The position numbers and the translations under genes were made by a program. A DNA stretch of 64,000 nucleotides from Chryseobacterium turcicum. Lineage in GTDB: Bacteria > Bacteroidota > Bacteroidia > Flavobacteriales > Weeksellaceae. Position 1 is the first letter of the stretch, and the number at the start of each line of letters is the position of its first letter. Shown here piece after piece: positions 26,765 to 35,582 of the stretch. The notes beneath the pieces were generated by a model that was given only the letters and a program-made list of their open reading frames with translations, had not been told where the DNA came from and ran no database searches. Where the stretch lies: positions 2,026,001 through 2,090,000 of the forward strand of contig NZ_JAJNAY010000001.1 of assembly GCF_021010565.1 (NCBI RefSeq). Direction: 5' to 3'.

Positions 26765-27874
26765 ATGAACTTTGAACATTTCTACATTCCAAATCCTGAT
26801 TTCCCTAATCGGTATATTTCGCCTGAAAAATTATTTTCTTACTTACAGACCAATCTCAAAGATTACATTCAAGAGATTGGAAAATCTTATTTAGATAAAC
26901 CTATTTATAAATTAAGTGTAGGAACGGGTAAGATTAATATTTTAGCTTGGTCGCAAATGCACGGGAACGAATCTAATGCAACGCATGCAATGCTTGACCT
27001 GTTAGTGAGTTTTGAAAATGCTCCTGAACTAAAAGAAGAATTATTCAGTAAGATAAGTTTAGATTTTATTTTTATGCTAAACCCGGATGGTTCTGAAAAA
27101 TGGACGAGACTGAATGCATTGGAAATAGACCTCAATAGAGACTTTCATAATGAAGCGAGTAAAGAGATTAAATTTCTGAAGAACTTGGCGGTTTCGAAGA
27201 AATACGACTATGCACTAAATCTTCATGAGCAACGCACGATCTTTACCACCGATGGAATTCATCCGGCGACACTCTCCTTTTTGGCACCTTCAGAAAATAT
27301 AGAACGAACGGTTACCGAAAACCGAAAAAAATGCATGGCGGTAATTGCGGATGTTTATAACCATTTGAAAGAATTAATTCCTAATCAGATTGGCAGATAT
27401 TCTGATGAGTTCTATCCCACTTCTACAGGTGATAATTTTATAAAAGCCGGAATGCCTACCATTCTTTTTGAAGGCGGTCATTTTGTAAATGATTATCCAA
27501 GAAAGGAAACAAGAAAATATTTTACCCTTGCTTTGTATTACGCGTTAAAATCAATTAGCGAACTCAATTCTGATACCAGAGGTTGGGAAGTTTATCAAGA
27601 GATTCCAGAAAACCAGGAAACGCATTATGATGTTATTTACAGAAACGTAAAATTAAATACGGAACATGAATGTATTTTGGATATTGCTGTTCAGTACAGA
27701 GAAATTTTTGAAGAAGGTAAAGATGAAATTTCATTTATCCCTTTTGTGATAGAGGCGGGAGATGTGAAGAAAAGAAAAGGCTGGTTGGAAATTGACTGTA
27801 CCGGAAAAAAATATATTTCGGATACCAAATATCCTAAACTTGAAGCAGAAGTAAATTTCAAAATAGAAGACTAA
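26765..27874 (+). CDS. M14 family zinc carboxypeptidase-like protein
   Basis: A 369-residue protein without a signal peptide. The zinc-binding motif is MHGNES (His66, Glu69), the second His is in LNLHEQ (about 151-156), the substrate-binding NxDG/NRDF region (MLNPDGSEKWTRLNALEIDLNRDF) lies at about 100-123, and a candidate catalytic Glu is in LFEGGHFVNDYPRKETRKYF (about 238-257). This fits the M14 carboxypeptidase/succinylglutamate desuccinylase superfamily. The C-terminal ~90 residues form a separate small domain of unknown role. Peptide or acyl-amino-acid hydrolysis is inferred. A bidirectional terminator follows. Confidence 0.82.
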   Translation: MNFEHFYIPNPDFPNRYISPEKLFSYLQTNLKDYIQEIGKSYLDKPIYKLSVGTGKINILAWSQMHGNESNATHAMLDLLVSFENAPELKEELFSKISLDFIFMLNPDGSEKWTRLNALEIDLNRDFHNEASKEIKFLKNLAVSKKYDYALNLHEQRTIFTTDGIHPATLSFLAPSENIERTVTENRKKCMAVIADVYNHLKELIPNQIGRYSDEFYPTSTGDNFIKAGMPTILFEGGHFVNDYPRKETRKYFTLALYYALKSISELNSDTRGWEVYQEIPENQETHYDVIYRNVKLNTEHECILDIAVQYREIFEEGKDEISFIPFVIEAGDVKKRKGWLEIDCTGKKYISDTKYPKLEAEVNFKIED

Positions 27875-27906
27875 AAAAAGCGGAACAAATTGTTCCGCTT
27901 TTTGTT
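27873..27906. terminator. Bidirectional terminator between convergent genes
   Basis: AAAGCGGAACA-AAT-TGTTCCGCTTT hairpin with A and T runs on both sides, serving the M14 gene and possibly the DUF4920 gene. Confidence 0.85.
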
Positions 27907-27915
27907 TTTATATTC

Positions 27916-27948
27916 TGTCGTGCTGAGCAAAGCTGAAGCATTTCAGGT
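27916..27948. repeat. Short dispersed-type element (GTCGTGCTGAGCAAAGCTGAAGCA)
   Basis: CTGTCGTGCTGAGCAAAGCT followed by GAAGCATTTC resembles the TGTCATGCTGAGCGAAG-type elements scattered between genes in Bacteroidota. The parallel is from memory; only one copy lies in this window. Confidence 0.4.
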
Positions 27949-27952
27949 AGAT

Positions 27953-28465
27953 TTAGTTTACCACCTTAATTCCGTTGGCTACGAATCTAATTTCTTCTTT
28001 AGGCTGAGTAATCGCATCAATTTCTGCTTTTGGTTTTTTAGCATCTTCTGCGTAATGTTTCTGTTCGTCAATAGAAGTTACTTTTCTTTCAGCAGTTCCG
28101 TCTAGTACCACTGTTTTTCCTTTTAATGCAGTAGGAACGAAAAATGCATAATCTTTCATTTTTACGAAAAACTGAGAATTGTCTTCAGTTTGAATCGTTA
28201 ACCAACATCCTTTTTTCTCGCAAACGTCTATTACTTTTCCTTTTACAGCTACGTTTTCTACTTTTTTATTTTCTTTCTTAAGTTTTTTGCCTAATTTTTC
28301 TACAGTAATTGCTTTAGACTCCACATTAGAAGCTACTGCCGAACCATAGGTGTCTCCTACAATCGCATTCCCTTCAGGTGGTCCCATTTTTTTCTTTCCC
28401 TCCTGTGCAAAAGCTAAAGTAGATATACTTACTGCTGCTAAAACTAATATTCCCTTAAATTTCAT
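27953..28465 (-). CDS. DUF4920 domain-containing exported protein
   Basis: A 170-residue protein from the ATG at 28465 (MKFKGILVLAAVSISTLAFA), which gives a clean signal peptide cut after AFA; the frame extends 9 codons upstream but that would spoil the signal. The DUF4920 core is about 35-165: IVGDTYG, VKGKVIDVCEKKGCWLTIQ, FFVKMKDYAFFVPTALKGKTVVLDG, HYAEDA. CEKKGCWL contains two conserved Cys that may bind metal or form a disulfide; this is inference. The gene is monocistronic with its own promoter. Periplasmic location likely; function unknown. Confidence 0.85.
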   Translation of the reverse strand: MKFKGILVLAAVSISTLAFAQEGKKKMGPPEGNAIVGDTYGSAVASNVESKAITVEKLGKKLKKENKKVENVAVKGKVIDVCEKKGCWLTIQTEDNSQFFVKMKDYAFFVPTALKGKTVVLDGTAERKVTSIDEQKHYAEDAKKPKAEIDAITQPKEEIRFVANGIKVVN

Positions 28466-28480
28466 TATTAATATTTTTTT

Positions 28481-28488
28481 CAAAATTA
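28481..28488 (-). promoter_or_regulatory. -7 box TAATTTTG for the DUF4920 gene
   Basis: Minus-strand TAATTTTG (CAAAATTA on +), 15 nt before the ATG at 28465; it lies in the frame of the 28492 alternative start, which argues against that start. Confidence 0.6.
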
Positions 28489-28583
28489 ACAATAAAATTT
28501 GAATGTAGAATGATTATAAACTTGATAAATAACAGGTCGTTTATAAATTGAAAACAAAAGTGCGAAATAATTGCAGATTTATT

Positions 28584-28591
28584 TATATTTG
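28584..28591 (+). promoter_or_regulatory. -7 box TATATTTG deciding the permease start
   Basis: Exact TAnnTTTG. An ATG at 28593 would be upstream of or at the transcription start, so the ATG at 28608 is preferred. Confidence 0.6.
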
Positions 28592-28607
28592 AATGCAATA
28601 TTTGAAT

Positions 28608-30020
28608 ATGCAGAAAAAACTAAAACTTTGGGACGCCATTATGCTCGTGATGGGCTCAATGATTGGAAGCGGAATCTTTATCGTAAGCGCCGATATGATG
28701 AGAAATCTCGGCTCGGGATACTGGATGATTCTCGTCTGGGTTATCACCGGAATAATGACGGTTGCTGCAGCGATAAGCTACGGCGAGCTGTCGGCATTGT
28801 TTCCAAAAGCGGGAGGGCAATATACTTACCTTACAGAGATTTTTGGTAAAAAAATGGGCTTTCTCTACGGATGGGGATTGTTTACCGTTATTCAGACCGG
28901 AACCATTGCTGCCGTTGCTATGGCATTCGGGAAATTCACAGCCTATCTTGTTCCGGAACTAAATAATGCAGCTCCGATATTTCAGAGCGGAACATTTCAG
29001 ATTACCTGGATTCAGATTTTAGCAATCGCCGTCATTATTCTGCTTACCTACATCAATACACGAGGGGTAGAAAGTGGAAAGATGCTTCAAAATGTTTTTA
29101 CTGGGTCTAAAATTTTGGCATTGCTGGGTTTGATAGCTTTGGGATTCATCTTGGTCGACGTTTCTCATTTGGCTGAAAACTTTAGCTTAGGAACAGATGC
29201 TTTTAACAATTTGAAACAAGATGCCAAAGGAGTCTTTTTACAGTCGGGTTGGGAGCCAATATCCGGAATGACTTTAATGGGCGGAATTGCCGCTGCTATG
29301 GTAGGCTCGGTATTCAGTTCGGTAGCTTGGGAAAGTGTAACTTTTGTTTCAGGTGAAATCGAAAACCCGAAAAAGAATGTTGTAAAAGCTATGATTCTGG
29401 GTACTTCAGCGGTAATGCTTTTGTATATTGCGGTCAATTTTGTTTACATCAATGCGCTAGACAGAGATTCAATTGCGTTTGCAACAAATGATAGAGTCGC
29501 AGTTGCTGCTTCACAGAATATTTTTGGAAGTGCAGGAACGGTGATTATTGCGGTCTTGGTGATGGTTTCTACCTTCGGATGCAATAACGGATTAATTTTA
29601 GCGGGGTCAAGAGTTTTCCAGACCATGGCAAAAGACGGATTGTTCTTTAAATCTGCTGTTGACAATAATAAAAATCAGGTTCCGGGAAATGCACTTTGGA
29701 TGCAGGGGATTTGGGCATCACTTCTTTGTTTGAGCGGACAATACGGAAATCTCTTAGACATGATTTCATTTGTCATTGTATTGTTTTACATGATTACCGT
29801 TTTCGGAGTAATTTACTTAAGAATTAAACAGCCCAATCTCGAAAGACCTTACAAGGCATGGTTATATCCGGTTACCCCGATTATTTATCTGCTTATCGGA
29901 ACCGCCTTTTGTGTGTTGCTATTAATTTACAAACAACAATACACATGGCCAGGATTTTTGATTGTTCTTCTCGGACTTCCCGTTTATTATCTCATCAATA
30001 AAAATAAAAAAACAGATTAA
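28608..30020 (+). CDS. APC family amino acid permease
   Basis: An inner-membrane transporter of 470 residues with about 12 helices. The N-terminal MQKKLKLWDAIMLVMGSMIGSGIFIVSADM contains the GSGIF substrate-binding loop of the amino acid-polyamine-organocation superfamily. Other signs are SYGELSALFPKAGGQYTYL in helix 2 to 3, the ESVTFVSGEIENPKKNVVKAMILG motif before helix 7, and ANDGLFF-like AKDGLFFKSA. It is closest in feel to the LAT/YkfD-type exchangers, but the substrate is unknown. The start is chosen by the promoter position. A non-coding stretch with hairpins and a tandem array follows. Confidence 0.9.
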   Translation: MQKKLKLWDAIMLVMGSMIGSGIFIVSADMMRNLGSGYWMILVWVITGIMTVAAAISYGELSALFPKAGGQYTYLTEIFGKKMGFLYGWGLFTVIQTGTIAAVAMAFGKFTAYLVPELNNAAPIFQSGTFQITWIQILAIAVIILLTYINTRGVESGKMLQNVFTGSKILALLGLIALGFILVDVSHLAENFSLGTDAFNNLKQDAKGVFLQSGWEPISGMTLMGGIAAAMVGSVFSSVAWESVTFVSGEIENPKKNVVKAMILGTSAVMLLYIAVNFVYINALDRDSIAFATNDRVAVAASQNIFGSAGTVIIAVLVMVSTFGCNNGLILAGSRVFQTMAKDGLFFKSAVDNNKNQVPGNALWMQGIWASLLCLSGQYGNLLDMISFVIVLFYMITVFGVIYLRIKQPNLERPYKAWLYPVTPIIYLLIGTAFCVLLLIYKQQYTWPGFLIVLLGLPVYYLINKNKKTD

Positions 30021-30030
30021 TATTTTTTTA

Positions 30031-30136
30031 GGAGCTTTTTCCCGCTTTCACTACTCGCTTTTTTGTTGATTTTGCAGCAGCAGTTTTGCCTTCACCGAAA
30101 AATCAACAAAAAGAGCTCAAACAGACCGTTCAATCG
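30031..30136. repeat. GGAGCTTTTTCCCGCT intergenic hairpin element
   Basis: GGAGCTTTTTCCCGCTTTCA at 30031 and CGGGGCTA at 30136 bracket an inverted repeat whose arms are 30059-30073 (TTTTTTGTTGATTTT) and 30098-30112 (AAAAATCAACAAAAA). The ends CCCGCT...GGGGCTA resemble a hairpin element I recall from flavobacterial spacers. It may also terminate the permease transcript. Confidence 0.5.
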
Positions 30137-30270
30137 GGGCTATTGATAAATTCAGTTACTAGTTAGGAAAAACAATTAAGATTGAATAAAAGCTCTTAAA
30201 AACACTTGTATTATTGGAGCAAGCAAGTTGAAGAAACAGCCCTCATCTGAATAGTGAAGTTTTTATAAAA

Positions 30271-30309
30271 AAAACCGTGTCAAGTTTTAAATCTTGACAC
30301 GGTTTTTTT
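30271..30309 (+). terminator. Strong hairpin terminator before array 2
   Basis: AAAACCGTGTCAAG / CTTGACACGGTTTT, 8-nt loop, seven T. It separates the permease region from the tandem array. Confidence 0.85.
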
Positions 30310-30329
30310 ATGACACAAAGCTTGATTTT

Positions 30330-31885
30330 CGTAAATCTAGTTTTTAAGGAGCAAATACAAATCAATAAATCCTTCACTTTATTCAAGCTTCATCAGCGAC
30401 TCTGTCGCCATTCTTTGCTCCTTAAAATATTAAGCTTAAAAATAAAAATCTTTGCGTGATAAAAAAATGCTCAATTTCCTATTTCGAACTCAAGTTATTT
30501 ACAGAAAAAATCTTAATTCTGTTTTTGAGAAGCCAAGACAAATCAATAAATTACTTTTTATAAATTATTCAGTTTACTCAAGCATCATCAGCGACTCTGT
30601 CGCCATTCTTTACTCCTTAAAATATTAAGCTTAAAAATTAAAATCTTTGCGTGAAAAAAAATGCTCAATTTCCTATTTCGAACTCAGGCTAATTATAGAA
30701 AAAATCTTAATTCTGATTTTGAGAAACAATGCAAACGCAGTATCAAAAAATCTCTCCAACAATTTCGTAAATTTAGTTTTTAAGGAGCGAATAGAAATCA
30801 ATAAATCCTTCAGTTCATTCAAGCTTCATCAGCGACTCTGTCACCATTCTTTGCTCCTTAAAATATTAAGCTTAAAAATTAAAACCTTTGCGTGATAAAA
30901 AAATCTTCAATTTCTTATTTCGAGCTCAGGCTAATTATAGAAAAAATCTTAATTCTGTTTTTGAGAAACAAAGCAAATGCAGTATCAAAAAATCTCTCCA
31001 ACAATTTCGTAAATTTCGTTTTTAAGGAGCAAATACAAATCAATAAATCATTCACTTTATTCAAGCTTCATCAGCGACTTTGTCGCCATTCTTTGCTCCT
31101 TAAAATATTAAGCTTAAAAATTAAAATCTTTGCGTGATAAAAAATGCTCAATTTATTATTTCTAACTCAGGCTAATTATAGAAAAATCTTAATTCTGTTT
31201 TTGAGAAGCAAAGCAAACGCAGTATCAAAAAATCTCTCCAACAATTTCGTAAATCTAGTTTTTAAGGAGCAAATACAAATCAATAAATCATTCACTTTAT
31301 TCAAGCTTCATCAGCGACTCTGTCGCCATTCTTTGCTCCTTAAAATATTAAGCTTAAAAATTAAAACCTTTGCGTGATAAAAAATGCTCAATTTCTTATT
31401 TCGAACTTAAGTTAATTAGAGAAAAATCTTAATTCTTATTTTGAGAAGCAAAGGCAAATTAATAAATCATTCAGTTTATTCAAACTTCATCAGCGACTCT
31501 GTCGCCATTCTTTGCTCCTTAAAATATTAGGTTTAAAAATAAAAAACTTTGCGTGATAAAAAAATGCTCAATTTCTTATTTCGAACTCAAGTTAATTAGA
31601 AAAAATCTTAATTCTTATTTTGAGAAGCAAAGGCAAATTAATAAATCATTCAGTTTATTCAAGCTTCATCAGCGACTCTGTCGCCATTCTTTGCTCCCTA
31701 AAAATATTAGGTTTAAAAATTTAAACCTTTGCGTGATAAAAAAATCTTCAATTTCTTATTTCGAACTCAAATTAATTAGAAAAAATCTTAATTCAGTTTT
31801 TGAGAAACAATACAAACTCAATATCAAAGATTTTTCTCCAACAATTTTAAGATTCCATAAGGCATTATTTCTCAAAAATGATTAA
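30330..31885. repeat. Second tandem array with a conserved hairpin in each unit (7 copies)
   Basis: Hairpin cores GCGAC-TCT-GTCGC lie at 30396, 30591, 30832, 31074, 31314, 31493 and 31672 (steps 195, 241, 242, 240, 179, 179). In long units the core sits between outer arms TAAGGAGCAAA and TTTGCTCCTTA about 80 bp apart, so the segment can fold as a long stem with an inner hairpin. Short units lack ~60 bp including the left arm. Shared flanks include AAATATTAAGCTTAAAAATT, TTTGCGTGATAAAAAAATGC and AAAAAATCTTAATTCTG. One core has GTCAC and one has a TTT loop. Consecutive + strand frames of ~80 codons occur because the long units are close to multiples of 3; I do not call them genes. No similarity to array 1 was noticed. 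Confidence 0.92.
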
Positions 31886-31936
31886 TTTGGTATTTCGTTT
31901 AAAATAACACCAAAGAGAAATAACAAAATATCACGT

Positions 31937-32377
31937 ATGGACACACCAAATTACAGAATGCCTTTTGTACCATCTACACTCATGTCCGAAGGTGGAAGTA
32001 TCGATACCTGCGACATGGGCGAGAGCATAGCTCACAACATTATGCTTTTAATCACAACAAAAAAAGGAGAAAACAGATATGATGACAACTACGGAAACGA
32101 TGTTTGGAATCTGGAATTCGATAACGGCGTAACATCAGCGGTTTGGGAAAATGTATTTATCAAAAGTCTTAAAAGACAAATTTTACAATACGAACCCCGA
32201 ATTGTACAGCCACAGATTGATGCTCACATAAATTTTGTAGAGCATAACTATGATACCAAAGAGCACACGGAAATCAAGAAAAAAGTAAAAATAGGAATCA
32301 ATGCAAAAATGGAAGCTACAGGCGAGCGTTTCAGTTTTTCTACCGAGCTTTTTCTAAGCCCGATGTCTATCGACTAA
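31937..32377 (+). CDS. GPW/gp25 family protein, T6SS TssE-like baseplate subunit
   Basis: A 146-residue protein of the phage T4 gp25 / TssE family, a wedge component of the contractile baseplate that initiates sheath assembly. The family signature is the central ITTKKGENRYDDNYGNDVWNLEFD, an EPR-like EPRI motif (YEPRIVQPQIDAHINFVEH, about 96-114), and a beta-strand C terminus. It lies 24 bp before a TssF homologue, which makes T6SS more likely than phage. The upstream region is the end of tandem array 2; no clear TAnnTTTG box was found. Sheath (TssB/C), tube (Hcp), ClpV and membrane-complex genes are not in the window. Confidence 0.82.
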   Translation: MDTPNYRMPFVPSTLMSEGGSIDTCDMGESIAHNIMLLITTKKGENRYDDNYGNDVWNLEFDNGVTSAVWENVFIKSLKRQILQYEPRIVQPQIDAHINFVEHNYDTKEHTEIKKKVKIGINAKMEATGERFSFSTELFLSPMSID

Positions 32378-32401
32378 ATATGTATTTGTAATAAAATTTT
32401 T

Positions 32402-34279
32402 ATGAATTTAAATCAGAATATTTATTCCAAAGAATCCGTAAAAGCGAGAATGCTTCAGAATGCTACAAAAGTTTGGGGACTAAAAAGCCCACAGTCACTA
32501 GACCCTTTTGTGAAATTATTGATTGATGCATTTAGCACCGAAGTTTTTAAAGCGAATAATGAAATTCAAACCGTTAATGCAAGAATTTTAGAGAAACTTG
32601 CAAAGCTATTAACACCTTCAATTTATACACATCCAATTCCGGCTCATGCTTTGGCGTACACTGCACCGTATGAATCTTCAGAAATATTATTGGAACATAC
32701 CGAATTTTTTTTCAGGAAGCATATGAATTCCACTATAAAATCAGAATCAGACAAACAACTGAACATTCCTTTTACACCAGTGGGAAGCGTAAGAACAAAC
32801 AAAGCGCAGACCGCAATTATGTTTGTGGGGAATACATGTTACAGTGTAGATGAAAGACTAAATAAAATTCCAATCTCAAGATTCCAGGGAAGACCCGAAG
32901 ATTACAGAAAAGTAACCATCGGAATTGATGTTTCAAAATTTACGAATGAAAGGTTTCCGAAAACATTAAGTCTTTACTGTTCAAATCCAGCTTTTGAACA
33001 TCTTGATTTTGTGTACAAGCTTTTACCGTACTGTACGGTTTCAAGCAACGGAAATCCTCTGTTCATCAAAGAAGGGATATCTTATGTGAAAAATAATGAA
33101 GCAGAAGGGTACGAACAGTTATTTCACGAGCAATCGATACGAACAAAAATTGTGGATGATATTAAAAGCATCTACAGTCATAAATTTGTTGAAGTTACCG
33201 GTCTTTCAAGAGAACTTTTCACTAAAGACCTTCCACAGGATTTAGAATTTTTAAAAGGAAGAGAAGAAATTGAAAAATATCTGAATGGAAAAGAATATTT
33301 GTGGCTTACTTTTGAATTTCCGCCACAATTTTCAGCAGAAATATTAGATAATTTTACTTTTGTTTTAAATGCTTTTCCTGTATACAATCGTGGTTGGAAA
33401 AAAACAGAGTACAGTTTAGATATCATGGGGAATAATATTCCATTGATTACAGAAGAGGCTGAACATTTCTTATATGTAGATGAGGTTCAGGATGGGGATG
33501 GACGAAAATATACCGAAATTCCTTTTACGCCTTCAGATAATCTTAAAAAAGGGTTATACACCGTAAGAAAAGGTGGAATGGAACGTTTCAACAACAGAAA
33601 TGCTGTAGACATGATTTCTAATGTTCTTGAACTGACAAGAGATGAGATTGCGGCATTTTCATTATTAAATCGAGATAATGTAAAAGGAATGCTGGGCGAA
33701 ATGTCTGATAAGATGAAATCGATGGTACAGAAAGTAAACAACGCCAAAAGAAACATCAGACAAGAACTCAACTACGTCATCATGGAGCCTGTAGAAAAAA
33801 CTGACCATACTTATGCTTCATTTTGGATTACGCATTGCACTTTTGCCAATCATATGCGTCCCGGAACTGAACTTTCAAACCAGTTAAAATCACAATCGAT
33901 GATTTTATTGACAGAAACAATCGGTGGTGCCGAAGAGCAGAAAGGTTCAGACAGTATTCAGGCTTATAAATATGCCTTAACGACTAGAGATAAAATCATT
34001 TCTCTGGAAGATGTAAAAAATTATTGCCGAATGGTCTTAAAAGATGAACTGAAAGATGTTCGTGTAAAACGCGGAACCATGATTAGCAATAAACCAAAAG
34101 AAGGTTTTGTAAGAACAGTAGAAATAGAAATCATACCTAATAATTATTCTTTCTACGGAAGAATGTATTGGGAAAACATGGCTAATATTCTGCGAAACCA
34201 AATTGTAGCAAAAGCAATCGATGGAATAGAGTATATCGTGAAAGTAAGCAATGAAGACACCGATTTTTTTGAAAATTAA
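32402..34279 (+). CDS. tssF: Type VI secretion baseplate subunit TssF
   Basis: A 625-residue baseplate wedge protein. The TssF signature is the N-terminal ~150 residues: KESVKARMLQNATKVWG, DPFVKLLIDAFSTEVFKANNEIQ, ILEKLAKLLTPSIYTHPIPAHALAY. The family's C-terminal region with YKYALTTRDKIISLEDVKNYC is also present. The length matches other TssF proteins. In the known machine TssF works with TssE, TssG and TssK to form the baseplate docked on the inner membrane. TssG, usually next to tssF, is not seen here; the next gene encodes a lipoprotein instead. Cotranscription with the gp25 gene is likely from the 24-bp gap. Confidence 0.85.
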   Translation: MNLNQNIYSKESVKARMLQNATKVWGLKSPQSLDPFVKLLIDAFSTEVFKANNEIQTVNARILEKLAKLLTPSIYTHPIPAHALAYTAPYESSEILLEHTEFFFRKHMNSTIKSESDKQLNIPFTPVGSVRTNKAQTAIMFVGNTCYSVDERLNKIPISRFQGRPEDYRKVTIGIDVSKFTNERFPKTLSLYCSNPAFEHLDFVYKLLPYCTVSSNGNPLFIKEGISYVKNNEAEGYEQLFHEQSIRTKIVDDIKSIYSHKFVEVTGLSRELFTKDLPQDLEFLKGREEIEKYLNGKEYLWLTFEFPPQFSAEILDNFTFVLNAFPVYNRGWKKTEYSLDIMGNNIPLITEEAEHFLYVDEVQDGDGRKYTEIPFTPSDNLKKGLYTVRKGGMERFNNRNAVDMISNVLELTRDEIAAFSLLNRDNVKGMLGEMSDKMKSMVQKVNNAKRNIRQELNYVIMEPVEKTDHTYASFWITHCTFANHMRPGTELSNQLKSQSMILLTETIGGAEEQKGSDSIQAYKYALTTRDKIISLEDVKNYCRMVLKDELKDVRVKRGTMISNKPKEGFVRTVEIEIIPNNYSFYGRMYWENMANILRNQIVAKAIDGIEYIVKVSNEDTDFFEN

Positions 34280-34300
34280 TTAAATACCAAAATATAAAAT

Positions 34301-35227
34301 ATGAAAAAAGTAATGATGGTTGCACTGGCTTTGTCGTTGAGTGCGGCAAGTGTAAGTTGTAAAAAAGGAATGGATAAAATAGGGAATGCCGTTCTGAAAG
34401 CTGGAGAAAATGAATCGCAGGCAATAATTGATTTTAATAATGACTTTTTAGATTCTTACAAAAGCTCTTCTAGATATATTGAAAATATTGTAAAGTATGC
34501 CGAAGCAGCCGTTAAAAAATCTAAAGGCGAAACCGTGTACAGCATGCCGGTGGTAATTAGCTCTATGGATTCTGCGCTGAGTAAAATAAAAGAAGTTCCG
34601 TCTGGTTTTGAAAAAGATAAAACCCTTGTAGAAGCAGATTTCAATACTTATAAAGCAAAGAAAGAAAGTATCGCAAAAACGTTTGAACAACTAAAATCAT
34701 ATATCACTTCCGAAGATTATAAAGATGACAAAGGCGTAAAAGCTGAAGCGATGAAAAAAGCTATTGATGCCGACGCGCAAGCATTTTTTACTTCCGGAGA
34801 AAATATTTTAACGAAAATAAAACCAGCAACCGATGCAGCAGAAGAAGTCATTTTGAAAGATCATCCGATGAAAGAGTTTATTGTTTCGTCTAAATCTTTG
34901 ATGAGCTCAATGGATTCTGTGATGGATGTTTTAGATAAACAATATGCGGGAAGCTTCAATGAAGCCGAGGCGCAGAAAAAATATGACGAGTTTGAAAAAA
35001 TAGTCGAAATCAATTCTAAAAAAGTCTTCAATGTAAAAGAACAGCAATACGCTTACAAAAAAACTCAGCTTGAAACACTGAATAATAAAGCATCAGACTT
35101 CTTAGATAAATACAGAAAACTAATCAGAGATTCAAAATCTGCAGGAAAAATTCCAGATAGTAATATCAATGAAATGGATTCTGCTTACGAATCTGTATTG
35201 AATTCTTACAATTCATTTGTAAAATAA
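34301..35227 (+). CDS. Lipoprotein, DUF3829-like, in the T6SS cluster
   Basis: A 308-residue lipoprotein: MKKVMMVALALSLSAASVSC gives a lipobox with Cys20 followed by KK, so the protein is acylated and held in the periplasm. The mature part is highly helical and charged (Lys, Asp, Glu, Ser), with likely coiled-coil stretches at about 80-150 and 220-290. The style (YKSSSRYIENIV, MPVVISSMDSALSKIKEVP) resembles DUF3829/YiiG-like proteins, but I am not certain. It is 21 bp behind tssF and probably in the same operon, which suggests an envelope role for the T6SS, perhaps anchoring or immunity. A clear terminator follows. Confidence 0.65.
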   Translation: MKKVMMVALALSLSAASVSCKKGMDKIGNAVLKAGENESQAIIDFNNDFLDSYKSSSRYIENIVKYAEAAVKKSKGETVYSMPVVISSMDSALSKIKEVPSGFEKDKTLVEADFNTYKAKKESIAKTFEQLKSYITSEDYKDDKGVKAEAMKKAIDADAQAFFTSGENILTKIKPATDAAEEVILKDHPMKEFIVSSKSLMSSMDSVMDVLDKQYAGSFNEAEAQKKYDEFEKIVEINSKKVFNVKEQQYAYKKTQLETLNNKASDFLDKYRKLIRDSKSAGKIPDSNINEMDSAYESVLNSYNSFVK

Positions 35228-35251
35228 AATTAATTTTAGATAAATTGAGAT

Positions 35252-35284
35252 TACCGATGGAATTTTTTCATCGGTATTTTTTGT
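35252..35284 (+). terminator. Terminator of the T6SS fragment operon
   Basis: TACCGATG / CATCGGTA stem, 9-nt loop, T tail. Confidence 0.8.
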
Positions 35285-35539
35285 TTAGTATAAATTTCAA
35301 TTACAGGCTTTAGTAATATATCTTGTTTTTCTTTCTTAAATGAAATGCCTTTGTTTAACTTAATTTTAAAGCAGCTATTCTAAAAAACTTTGTCTGCCTT
35401 TGCCGTTATTAAGCATAAAGAACTATTTTCAATAAACAATAAAATAATTTTATAAAATCTAAATTAAAAGAGAATATATTTTCAATTTTACAGATTTTAA
35501 ACTAACATTTTTTAACACTATAAAGTCCATAAAATTCCG
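35285..35539. other. AT-rich spacer before uvrA
   Basis: No ORF, dyad or repeat is evident between the T6SS terminator and the uvrA promoter. Confidence 0.5.
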
Positions 35540-35547
35540 TAATTTTG
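35540..35547 (+). promoter_or_regulatory. -7 box TAATTTTG for uvrA
   Basis: Exact TAnnTTTG, 35 nt before the ATG at 35583. No SOS-box-like dyad was recognised around it. Confidence 0.6.
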
Positions 35548-35582
35548 CACATCGTGATTTTCAGGTAAAGTCACCCCAAATT

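Noticed and set aside
30647..31885. Consecutive + strand frames of ~80 codons in array 2
   Set aside because: They recur because the unit length is near a multiple of three; the frame is lost in the short units, while the hairpin is kept in all. A protein role is less likely than a structural one.
20697..31885. CRISPR array
   Set aside because: Units are about 180-240 bp with no short repeat/unique spacer pattern, and no cas gene is present.
31937..34279. gp25 and TssF as a phage tail remnant
   Set aside because: TssF is specific to T6SS in my reading of its N-terminal motif, and no other tail gene is present.
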